Shown: in pieces, positions 5,410 through 11,871 of the stretch
Numbering within the stretch: position 1 is the first letter of the stretch
Layout of the letters: the number at the start of each line of letters is the position of its first letter
Assembly: GCA_035693165.1 (NCBI GenBank)
Contig: DASSGZ010000093.1
Span: forward strand, 1-12,368
Origin: JAICKM01 sp035693165
GTDB lineage: Bacteria; Chloroflexota; Chloroflexia; QHBQ01; JAICKM01
Direction: 5' to 3'
DNA length: 12,368 nt
Translations under genes and position numbers: made by a program
The notes under the pieces: generated by a model
Database searches by the model: none
Told to the model about the DNA's origin: nothing
Seen by the model: the letters and a program-made list of their open reading frames with translations, nothing else

Positions 5410-7155
5410 TCAACGGCAGCCGCGTGCAGCCAGCATCTCGGTACCTAGTTGGCCTAAGAGCACCTCATAGGGGGTGCCTGCGTTTTCCGGGTGATATTCA
5501 AAACGGGCGCGCTCAAAGTATTGCACGGTATAGGTCTGGCCGTTGGCCGGCGACACCTCGCGCACCTCTTCGCTGAGCGGATAGCCAAAATTGGTCAGGC
5601 CCGCGTATTGCTCCCAGAACTGCCGGAACTGCCCGCGCAACGTGTGCTGCGTCTCGGGGAACCAGCGCACGTCGCCGCCGGGCGCCGGGGGCGCGGCGGG
5701 CGGGAACTGCCGCGCCCCGGCCAGCGACGCGCCCACCCGCGTCAACTGGACCAGCAACCGCAGTTTGCTGCCCTTATCCAGGGCGTCGTAACCCTTGAGC
5801 CGGGCATTCTCCGGATGCCACTCGAACCGCGCCCGTTCGAAATACTGGACCTTGCGGCCCCCTTCCATGCGCGCCTCGCTGATCGGGTAGCCGAAAATCA
5901 GCACGCCCCCGAAGCGGCGCCAGTAATCGCGGAACTCGTCCCAGACATCGTAGCCCGTCTGGGGGAAGACCAGCGGCGGCTGCCAGTTGGGCGGGTGCTG
6001 CACCGGGCCGGGCGTCGGCGCCACGCTCAACGGCAGCGTGGTGGTGGTGTGGCTCGGCAGCGGCGGCACCCCGGCGCGGAAGCCGTCGCGGAATAGCACG
6101 GCGCCCGGCTTGATGCTGCCGTCGAGCCGCAGCAGGCCGAAATGATCGTGCTCGCTCTCCACGCCCGCGCCCGCCGACGAGGTAGGCGGGAAGTCCCAGA
6201 GCGTCCAGGCCAGCAGCCCGTCGATCCCGGCATCTTGCGCCGCCTGGACCATCTCGCGATAGAGGATCACCTGGTGGTCCTCGTTGTAGGTCGGGTCGGC
6301 GCCGCAGGGGCCGGTCGGCCAGCCTGTCTCTTCGAGGACAATCGGCTTGCTGGTATGGGCGCGCACGGCGGCAATATCCTGGCGGATGGACCCCGCGTCA
6401 TAGCTGTGGAAGCTGACAAAATCCGAGACATCGAGCAAGGTGCGCCCCTGCGGGCCGGCCTGCCAGAGCGTGGCCGCATGGCCCACGCCCACCGTGACCA
6501 ACTGGCGCGGGGCCAGGCGGTGCAGTTCGGCGCCGACACGCAACAGCCAATCGAGCGCCTCCGGCTGGCGGTCGGTCCAGCTTGCATAGTGATCCGGCTC
6601 GTTGTGCAGGTCCCAGCCCAGCACGCGGTCGTCTTGCCCGAACGCATCGGTCATGGCGCGCAGGTAGACCAGGTTCTTCTGCCAGCGCGGGTCGGTGACG
6701 GCGGGGGTATCGTCATACCAGTCGAACAGGGTGAACAACACCTTGCACTGCAACTCGCCCGCCATCTGCACGATCTGGCGCGCCCGGTCGAGGAAGCGCG
6801 CGGTGGGGGCGCCGGTGGAGTCGATCACGCCCTGGTCCTCGCGGTAGGGCACGAGCACGCGGATGGTGTTCGCGCCGAAGCCGGTCAGCGGTTCCAGGTC
6901 GGCGCGGGTGGCGGGGCCGTTCCAGCGGGTCCACATCCCGGCCCAGGGCTGGGCGTGGGGATAAAACGACACTCCTTTGAGCCGCACGGGCTGCCCCTGA
7001 TACACCAGCCGGCTGCCCTGCACTTCGACGAACAGGCCGCCGGCGGCGCGGGCCGGTGGGGTGGCCGCCCAGCCGCGGGCCAGCAGCGCCAGCGCGGGGA
7101 CCAGCATGATCCAGATTGGTAAGGTGCGACGTATGATAGACGAGTCCAGGTTCAC
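5410..7155 (-). CDS. Exported or membrane-anchored glycoside hydrolase (GH5/GH17-like) with two C-terminal FGYP/HPEN repeats
   Basis: 581 residues. An N-terminal signal or anchor (basic 'IIRR', hydrophobic 'LPIWIMLVPALALLA' about 12-26, then 'PPARAAGG') precedes a (beta/alpha)8 hydrolase at about 41-365. 'WDLHNEPDHY' (181-190) contains the acid/base Glu186; 'VLEETGWP' (273-280) contains the nucleophile, most likely Glu276. 'LKGVSFYPH' and 'WTLWDFP' are also typical of this clan. A Pro/Thr linker (366-395) leads to two related modules: 397-450 and 499-559, each with aromatic-rich 'FGYPxSE' and 'VQYFERARFExHPENA'. These probably bind cell-wall or extracellular polymers, but that is inference. 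The sugar substrate is unknown. GTG 7155 gives a good signal peptide and lies about 68 bp from a promoter; the ribosome site is weak (GGA nine bases away). First gene of the group including the WL-protein. Confidence 0.87.
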   Translation of the reverse strand: MNLDSSIIRRTLPIWIMLVPALALLARGWAATPPARAAGGLFVEVQGSRLVYQGQPVRLKGVSFYPHAQPWAGMWTRWNGPATRADLEPLTGFGANTIRVLVPYREDQGVIDSTGAPTARFLDRARQIVQMAGELQCKVLFTLFDWYDDTPAVTDPRWQKNLVYLRAMTDAFGQDDRVLGWDLHNEPDHYASWTDRQPEALDWLLRVGAELHRLAPRQLVTVGVGHAATLWQAGPQGRTLLDVSDFVSFHSYDAGSIRQDIAAVRAHTSKPIVLEETGWPTGPCGADPTYNEDHQVILYREMVQAAQDAGIDGLLAWTLWDFPPTSSAGAGVESEHDHFGLLRLDGSIKPGAVLFRDGFRAGVPPLPSHTTTTLPLSVAPTPGPVQHPPNWQPPLVFPQTGYDVWDEFRDYWRRFGGVLIFGYPISEARMEGGRKVQYFERARFEWHPENARLKGYDALDKGSKLRLLVQLTRVGASLAGARQFPPAAPPAPGGDVRWFPETQHTLRGQFRQFWEQYAGLTNFGYPLSEEVREVSPANGQTYTVQYFERARFEYHPENAGTPYEVLLGQLGTEMLAARGCR

Positions 7156-7222
7156 GGGTTTGGTTCCGTCCTAGCAGGCGAACGCAGGGGATGCATGCAC
7201 ATCAGGCCGCTACAACGCCTTC

Positions 7223-7251
7223 ATCATAGCATAAAGCCGCAGCAGGCACAA
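7223..7251 (-). promoter_or_regulatory. Promoter of the glycosidase operon
   Basis: On the minus strand, -35 TTGTGC (7251-7246), 17 bp, then -10 TATGAT (7228-7223; 5 of 6), with TGC just before the -10 as an extended element. The predicted leader is about 60 nt. The rest of 7156-7319 shows no gene; a small CGCCGG/CCGGCG hairpin near 7285-7300 follows the upstream methyltransferase. Confidence 0.55.
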
Positions 7252-7319
7252 GACGAGTGCGGCGAACTGCCGAGTGATGAAGTCCCGCCGGTGCCGGCGT
7301 ACCAGCAGGGGTGCGGGCG

Positions 7320-8138
7320 CTAGCGGTCGACAGCGATGATGTGGGCCTGGATCTTTCCGTCCACCGGCCCGGCGCCAAACCGGCGGGCGAGGGCCTCTGT
7401 CGCCCAGTCGGTGGCCTCGTTGAGGCGGGACGCGCCGTGCGCCGCAATCTCGCCGCGCAGGGGCGTCCCCTGGCAATAGGCCACGACCGGCACGCGCGGG
7501 GAGTCCGCCCGGCTGCGCTCAGCCACCGTATCCACCTCCGGCGCCCGCGTGAACCCGGCGCGCGCCAGATCCCGGGCAATGGCGGCCGGGTCGTGGTAGC
7601 CGTGCGGCACGCGGGCCAGGAAGCGCGGGGGATCGTCCGGGAACAGCGTCGCCAGCGCCTGCGTGATGACATCGGCAAACTCGTTGTCCTCGATGCGGTC
7701 CCATACACTGAAGAGGAACCGGCCGCCGGGCCGCAGCACGCGCCGCACTTCCGCGCAGGCCCGCACCTTGTCGGGGAAGAACATGACCGCGAACTGGCAG
7801 ACGACTACGTCAAAGTCCGCATCGGGGAACGGCAATTGCCCGGCATCGGCCTGGCGCCACACAACGGGACGGGCCGTGCCGATCGCCGCCGCCTGATCGA
7901 GCATCGGCTGGTTCAGATCCGTCGCCGTGATGGCGACCTCCGCCGGGAGCACCCGCGCCAGCGCGCGGGTCGCCACACCGGTGCCCGCCGCGAGTTCCAA
8001 CACGCGGACGGGGTGGCACCGCGCCACGCGGGCGGCGAGATCCGCCGCGTATGACTCGAAGATGAGCGGCACCAGGTACCGGTCATAGATCTGGGGAATG
8101 GATCCCACAAATTCGGCATCACCCTCCGCAGGATTCAT
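7320..8138 (-). CDS. Class I SAM-dependent methyltransferase (Methyltransf_11 type), TetR-linked
   Basis: 272 residues. It has motif I 'VLELAAGTGVATRAL', acidic 'ATDLNQPML' after strand 2, 'DAGQLPFPDADFDVVVCQF' leading into strand 4, and 'VLRPGGRFLFSVWD' after it, the usual order of the UbiE/small-molecule type. The C-terminal third, which normally sets substrate choice, has no recognisable motif; the substrate is unknown. ATG 8138 is chosen because AAGGAG lies six bases upstream; a TTG at 8156 and another ATG at 8144 are in frame but would put that site inside the gene. It follows the TetR gene on the same strand after a 60-bp gap without a clear terminator, so it is probably co-transcribed and regulated with it. 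Confidence 0.88.
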   Translation of the reverse strand: MNPAEGDAEFVGSIPQIYDRYLVPLIFESYAADLAARVARCHPVRVLELAAGTGVATRALARVLPAEVAITATDLNQPMLDQAAAIGTARPVVWRQADAGQLPFPDADFDVVVCQFAVMFFPDKVRACAEVRRVLRPGGRFLFSVWDRIEDNEFADVITQALATLFPDDPPRFLARVPHGYHDPAAIARDLARAGFTRAPEVDTVAERSRADSPRVPVVAYCQGTPLRGEIAAHGASRLNEATDWATEALARRFGAGPVDGKIQAHIIAVDR

Positions 8139-8198
8139 CGGCATCTCCTTATACAAGAAGGATAGAGTGGTTTGGTCGCTGGTTACGCCGGCTGTGAG

Positions 8199-8846
8199 CT
8201 AGTCCAGAAGCAAGCGGGTTAACGTATCGCGCAGCCACGCCTCATACCGATCCCCCGACCAGCCGCGGTCGACCGTGAGCAGGTGATGGACCTCGGCGCT
8301 AGTCACGGCCCACGTGGTCTCTGCTACGTCTTCCAGGCTCATGGCGGCCCGTAGCGGGCCGTTACCGGCCAGCCAGCGGACAAATTGCGCCATGCCTTGC
8401 ATACGCTCCTCCAAGATGCCGCGCAATAGCGCCGCAATATCGGGTTCCGTCTCTGCCGCCGTGCGCATGATCCCGAAAACCGGGCCGACCCGCTCCATAA
8501 TCTCCCGTATGTCATGGGCGAAGATCGCAATCTGGCGCTGCTGGTTGTGTTCGCGCCGCACGGCTTGCGGGCCTTCGCGTTCGAGTAGCGGCGCCGGCTC
8601 ATCATCGCCCACGACCGATACGCCGACCAGACGGGACAGCAGGGCGCGCTTGTTCCCGAATACCGCGTAGACCGTTTCCACGGAAACGTCCGCCTCCTGA
8701 GCGATTTGCTCGATGGTCGTACCAGTGTAGCCCCGCGCTATGAACAGACGCCGGGCTGCTTCCACGATCTGGCTGCGAGTTTCGCGCGCCTGCGCCTGCC
8801 GCCGGTGCGAGACGTATTTGCGTTTGGTCCTGGTTTCATCCCCCAT
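8199..8846 (-). CDS. TetR/AcrR-family transcriptional repressor
   Basis: 215 residues. The N-terminal helix-turn-helix is clear at about 24-72: 'RSQIVEAARRLFIARGY' , 'TTIEQIAQEADVSVETVYAVF', 'GNKRALL'. The rest (about 85-215) is all-helical and would hold the ligand pocket and dimer face; such pockets vary too much to name the inducer. ATG 8846 has GAGGAG nine bases upstream. The first 20 residues are unusually basic (KRK, RRQ) and may add DNA contacts. Upstream lies a 33-bp palindrome that covers its own -10, so autorepression is expected. The methyltransferase downstream and the SnoaL-like gene across the divergent promoter region are the obvious targets. Confidence 0.92.
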   Translation of the reverse strand: MGDETRTKRKYVSHRRQAQARETRSQIVEAARRLFIARGYTGTTIEQIAQEADVSVETVYAVFGNKRALLSRLVGVSVVGDDEPAPLLEREGPQAVRREHNQQRQIAIFAHDIREIMERVGPVFGIMRTAAETEPDIAALLRGILEERMQGMAQFVRWLAGNGPLRAAMSLEDVAETTWAVTSAEVHHLLTVDRGWSGDRYEAWLRDTLTRLLLD

Positions 8847-8851
8847 ACCTA

Positions 8852-8880
8852 TTGACTCCTCACCATTTTTGCTGTAGTAT
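8852..8880 (+). promoter_or_regulatory. Promoter of the SnoaL-like gene
   Basis: The -35 TTGACT (8852-8857; 5 of 6) and -10 TAGTAT (8875-8880; 4 of 6) are separated by 17 bp on the plus strand. The -10 lies inside the left arm of the palindrome at 8871-8903. The leader would be about 105 nt. Confidence 0.5.
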
Positions 8881-8903
8881 AACTGTATCGATTATACCAT
8901 AGC
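8871..8903. promoter_or_regulatory. Palindromic operator, probably for the TetR regulator
   Basis: GCTGTAGTATAA (8871-8882) and TTATACCATAGC (8892-8903) are inverted with 10 of 12 positions matching, around a 9-bp centre. The inner core GTATAA-N9-TTATAC is perfect. Position, size and AT-rich symmetry suit a TetR-family dimer or pair of dimers, and it covers the -10 elements of both divergent promoters. Confidence 0.7.
8891..8899 (-). promoter_or_regulatory. Extended -10 promoter of the tetR gene
   Basis: On the minus strand TGG is followed by a perfect TATAAT (8896-8891), about 45 bases before the tetR start codon. The -35 position (CGGCAA, 8919-8914) is poor, which extended -10 promoters tolerate. 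The hexamer lies in the right arm of the operator. Confidence 0.5.
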
Positions 8904-8991
8904 TGCATCCAAGTTGCCGGCTGTCGGGCGTCAAACCGACTCCAGTATAAGCTATCCGATGCAGCGCCACACCATGAACAGGAGGTGCGTG

Positions 8992-9489
8992 ATGTCAACC
9001 GCAGTGCAGCCCAATCAGGTAACGGCCCCGGCAGGCAGCGGCGTTGCCGAGTCGGAAGCTGAGCGCAATACCGCGCTCTTGCGGCGTTTCATCGAGGAAG
9101 GGTTCAACAAGGGCAATCTGGCCGTCGTGGACGAGATCATCGCGCCCGACTACAAGGAACACCAGTACGTCGCCCCCAACCACCCCGACGGACCCGAGGG
9201 GGTCAAGAACCTGATCCGGGATTGCCGCCGGCTCATCTCCGGCTTCCACCTGACGATCCAGGATCTCGTGGCGGATGGCGACACGGTCTGGGTGCGCATG
9301 ATCGGGCAAGGCACGCACGGCGGCGAGTTCCTGGGGCGACCCCCTACCGGTAAGGCGGTAACTGTGGCGGTCATCGACATCTGCCGCTTCGAGGATGGCA
9401 AGATGGTCGAACACTGGGGCGTGCCCGACCGGTTCCACCTGATGGTGCAACTGGGGTTTGTGCCGATGCCGCCGGGGGCGCGGGCCTAG
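8992..9489 (+). CDS. SnoaL-like / ester cyclase family protein
   Basis: 165 residues of the NTF2-like SnoaL type, a cone-shaped alpha+beta barrel. Typical text is 'FIEEGFNKGNLAVVDEIIAPDY' (about 27-48), 'GVKNLIRDCR', 'LVADGDTVWVRMIGQGTHGGEF', 'PPTGKAVTV' and 'CRFEDGKMVEHWGVPD' near the end. Known relatives include polyketide cyclases, but most are of unknown function; they bind small hydrophobic molecules. The first 25 residues are Ala/Pro-rich and outside the fold. ATG 8992 has AGGAGGT about five bases upstream; an earlier ATG at 8914 lacks a site and would add 26 residues of poor character. It is divergent from tetR and probably shares its operator, which points to a small-molecule modification or resistance role. 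That role is inference. Confidence 0.88.
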   Translation: MSTAVQPNQVTAPAGSGVAESEAERNTALLRRFIEEGFNKGNLAVVDEIIAPDYKEHQYVAPNHPDGPEGVKNLIRDCRRLISGFHLTIQDLVADGDTVWVRMIGQGTHGGEFLGRPPTGKAVTVAVIDICRFEDGKMVEHWGVPDRFHLMVQLGFVPMPPGARA

Positions 9490-9519
9490 TTGTCCCTATC
9501 GGGATCGTGATATGCGGCA

Positions 9520-9543
9520 GGCCGGTTGCAAACCGGCCCCTAC
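9520..9543 (-). repeat. GTAGGGGCCGGTTT palindromic repeat, convergent junction 2, copy A
   Basis: GGCCGGTT-GCA-AACCGGCC forms a perfect 8-bp stem, followed by CCTAC. Its reverse complement matches 3317-3340 at 23 of 24 positions. It begins about 30 bp after the SnoaL-like gene's stop. Confidence 0.8.
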
Positions 9544-9555
9544 ACCGAATCAGCA

Positions 9556-9576
9556 GCCCGGTTTGCAACCGGCCCC
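9556..9576 (+). repeat. GTAGGGGCCGGTTT-family repeat, copy B (shortened)
   Basis: GCCCGGTTTGCAACCGGCCCC keeps the central CCGGTTTGCAACCGG of copy A in the opposite orientation but lacks the GTAGG end. The two copies face each other 12 bp apart. Confidence 0.65.
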
Positions 9577-9600
9577 CACCGATTAAACCTGGGCCGACGG

Positions 9601-9630
9601 GCAGGGACGGTTGGTACCAACCGCCCCTGC
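9601..9630. terminator. Near-perfect 30-bp palindrome after trpA, likely terminator
   Basis: GCAGGGACGGTTGGT and ACCAACCGCCCCTGC pair at 14 of 15 positions. TTCTTTAT follows on the plus strand. On the minus strand it lies about 60 bases past the trpA stop. With repeats A and B it fills the convergent gap 9490-9690, which holds no gene. Confidence 0.5.
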
Positions 9631-9690
9631 TTCTTTATGCTCGACAGCCGGAATAGGACCGGACGAACCGGTTCAGTCCTTCACCCACCG

Positions 9691-10503
9691 CTAGACGGCG
9701 GCGGGCGCGGGCGCTTCCTGGCCGCGCAGACCGCGCAGGAAGGCGGCGGCGGCTTCGGCCTCCTGGCCGGGCGCGGCGGTGATGCGGTCGATCAGGGCGG
9801 AGGCGACCACGGCGCCGTCGGCCAGGCGGCCCACCTCGGCGATGTGGGCGGCGGTGCTCAGGCCGAAGCCGACGGCGAGCGGAAGGTCGGTGTGGCGGCG
9901 GACGCGGGCGATGAAGTCGGGCAGGGTGTGCGATAGTTCGGCGCGCGCCCCGGTCACGCCGGTGAGGGAGACGCAGTAGATGAAGCCGCTGGCCCGCGCG
10001 GCCACCTCGGCCAGGCGGTCCTCGCTGCTGACCGGCGAGACCAGGAAGATCAGGGCGACGTGGTGCTCGGCACAGGCGGCCAGCAGGTCGCCGGCCTCTT
10101 CGGGCGGCAGGTCGGGCACGATCAGGCCGTCCACCCCGGCGGCGGCGCAATCGGCCACGGCGCGGGCCACGCCGCGGTGGTGCAGCGGGTTATAGTAGCC
10201 CATGAAGATGAGCGGGGCGGCGACCTGCGGGCGCAACCCGCGCACCATGTCGAGGCAGCGATCGAGGTTGGTGCCGCCTTGCAGGGCCACCTGGCTCGCC
10301 CGCTGGATCGTGGCACCGTCGGCCAGCGGGTCGCTGAAGGGGATGCCGATCTCGATCAGGTCGGCGCCGTTATCGGCCAGGACCCGGACCAGGCCGGCGC
10401 TCTTGTCCAGCGTGGGATAGCCCGCCGGGACATAAGGAATCAGCGCGACTTCGCCACGCGCGCGGGCGGCAGCAAAGGCGGCCGCGATGCGTTCGGTGCC
10501 CAT
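9691..10503 (-). CDS. trpA: Tryptophan synthase alpha chain
   Basis: Cleaves indole-3-glycerol phosphate to indole and glyceraldehyde 3-phosphate; indole passes through a tunnel to the beta subunit. 270 residues, a full-length TIM barrel. Catalytic Glu51 and Asp62 lie in 'LIEIGIPFSDPLADG' (49-63), matching Glu49 and Asp60 of the E. coli enzyme. 'FMGYYNPL', 'DGLIVPDLPPEE', the loop-6 segment 'YCVSLTGVTGAR' and the phosphate-binding 'VGFGLST' are all present. Its ATG overlaps the TAA of trpB (TAATG), so translation is coupled, which suits the 1:1 complex. The last 10 residues are Ala/Pro-rich and probably a loose tail. Last gene of the operon here. Confidence 0.97.
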   Translation of the reverse strand: MGTERIAAAFAAARARGEVALIPYVPAGYPTLDKSAGLVRVLADNGADLIEIGIPFSDPLADGATIQRASQVALQGGTNLDRCLDMVRGLRPQVAAPLIFMGYYNPLHHRGVARAVADCAAAGVDGLIVPDLPPEEAGDLLAACAEHHVALIFLVSPVSSEDRLAEVAARASGFIYCVSLTGVTGARAELSHTLPDFIARVRRHTDLPLAVGFGLSTAAHIAEVGRLADGAVVASALIDRITAAPGQEAEAAAAFLRGLRGQEAPAPAAV

Positions 10504-11750
10504 TATTTCGTCTCCCCTCCGGCCGCCCCGGCCAGGCGCACGCCCAGCGTTTCGGCCACGGTGTAGATGTCCTTATCGCCCCGGCCCGACAGATTGATCA
10601 CAATGGCCGCATCGGGGCCGAGTTGTGGCGCCAGGTGCATGGCGTAGTAGACGGCGTGCGACGACTCCAGCGCCGGGATGATACCCTCCAGGCGGCAGAG
10701 GGCCTGGAAGCCCTGCATCGCCTCGTCGTCGGTGGCCGCCACGTACTCGGCCCGGCCACTGTCCTTGAGGTAGGAGTGTTCCGGCCCCACGCCGGGATAA
10801 TCCAGGCCCGCCGAGATGGAGTGGGTTTCGAGCACCTGGCCGTCGGCGTCCTGCATAAGATAGGAGCGCGCGCCGTGCAAGACGCCCGGCGTGCCCGCCG
10901 AAAGGGGCGCCGCGTGCTTGCCGCTCGCCAGCCCCTGCCCGCCCGCCTCCACACCGATCAGGCGCACGGCGCGGTCGTTGACGAAGGGATAGAAGATACC
11001 CATCGAGTTACTGCCGCCGCCCACGCAGGCGACCACGGCGTCGGGCAGACGCCCGATCTGGGCCAGGGACTGGGCGCGGGCCTCCTGGCCGATGACCGCC
11101 TGGAAGTCGCGGACCATGCGCGGGTAGGGGTGCGGGCCGACCACCGAGCCGATGATATAGAACGTGTTCTCGACGTTCGTCACCCAGTCCCGAATCGCCT
11201 CGTTGATGGCGTCTTTCAGGGTGCGGCTGCCACTGGTGACGGGGCGGACCTCGGCGCCGAGCAGCTTCATGCGGAAGACGTTGGGCGCCTGCCGGGCGAT
11301 GTCCACCTCGCCCATGTAGACGATGCAATCGAGGCCCAGCAGCGCGCAGGCGGTGGCGGTGGCGACGCCGTGCTGGCCCGCGCCGGTCTCGGCGATAATG
11401 CGCTGCTTGCCCATGCGCTTGGCGAGCAGGGCCTGGCCGAGCGCGTTGTTGATCTTGTGCGCGCCGGTATGGGCTAAATCTTCGCGCTTAAGGTAAAGCT
11501 GCGCGCCCCCGGCCTCGGCGGTCAGGCGGCGGGCGTGGTAGAGCGGCGTGGGCCGGCCCACGTAATCGCGCTGCAACTCGGCCAGTTCGGCGGCGAACCC
11601 GGCGTCGGCCTGGATGGCCGCGTAGGCGGTTTCGAGTTCGTGCAGGGCAGGCATGAGCGTTTCGGGCACATATTTGCCGCCGAATGCGCCATAATGGCCG
11701 CCGGCATCAGGCAGCACGGCCCCCGCGGGGGTGTTGGCTAGGGTGGTCAT
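10503..11750 (-). CDS. trpB: Tryptophan synthase beta chain
   Basis: PLP enzyme that joins indole with L-serine to give L-tryptophan. 415 residues, full length. 'GGKYVPETLMPAL' near the N-terminus, PLP lysine Lys99 in 'HTGAHKINNALGQ', catalytic Glu121 in 'AETGAGQHGVA', the phosphate loop 'GGGSNSMGIF', and 'NLSGRGDKD' near the end are those of the TrpB1 type that pairs with TrpA. ATG 11750 is chosen over ATG 11762 because GGAGG lies five bases before 11750 and the longer form would start within that site. It follows trpF after 121 bp containing an inverted repeat, and overlaps trpA by one base. Confidence 0.97.
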   Translation of the reverse strand: MTTLANTPAGAVLPDAGGHYGAFGGKYVPETLMPALHELETAYAAIQADAGFAAELAELQRDYVGRPTPLYHARRLTAEAGGAQLYLKREDLAHTGAHKINNALGQALLAKRMGKQRIIAETGAGQHGVATATACALLGLDCIVYMGEVDIARQAPNVFRMKLLGAEVRPVTSGSRTLKDAINEAIRDWVTNVENTFYIIGSVVGPHPYPRMVRDFQAVIGQEARAQSLAQIGRLPDAVVACVGGGSNSMGIFYPFVNDRAVRLIGVEAGGQGLASGKHAAPLSAGTPGVLHGARSYLMQDADGQVLETHSISAGLDYPGVGPEHSYLKDSGRAEYVAATDDEAMQGFQALCRLEGIIPALESSHAVYYAMHLAPQLGPDAAIVINLSGRGDKDIYTVAETLGVRLAGAAGGETK

Positions 11751-11764
11751 GAGTGCCTCCATTT

Positions 11765-11795
11765 AGTGATCAGTGGGCGGTGGTCAGTGGTCAGT
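11765..11795 (+). repeat. Left arm of a 31-bp inverted repeat ('GTGGTCAGTGG' family)
   Basis: AGTGATCAGTGGGCGGTGG then TCAGTGGTCAGT. It matches the reverse complement of 11885-11915 at 29 of 31 positions. Built from short TCAGTGG units, a type scattered between genes in many bacteria. It ends 14 bp upstream of the trpB start codon on the minus strand. Confidence 0.85.
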
Positions 11796-11871
11796 TTAGC
11801 TGGATCTTGCGTGATAAGTAGCTATTGGTAGTGCGTCGGTGGCAAGCGCCGGTACAATAACGCCCTGTGAC

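Noticed and set aside
4144..5448. A 434-codon plus-strand frame opposite the WL-protein gene
   Set aside because: Its product is nearly all Gly, Arg and Ala, as expected from the complement of Pro/Ala codons; no ribosome site and no domain. The minus strand has the good start and structured ends.
7202..7708. Minus-strand frames overlapping the end of the second methyltransferase
   Set aside because: Arg/Pro/Thr-rich shadows of the methyltransferase; the part outside it covers the glycosidase promoter.
9526..10566. Plus-strand frames opposite trpA
   Set aside because: Antisense to a complete trpA with all catalytic residues; products are low-complexity.
11751..11871. Internal promoter for trpB on the minus strand
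   Set aside because: TTGCCA near 11850 has only poor -10 candidates at usable spacing; not strong enough to call.
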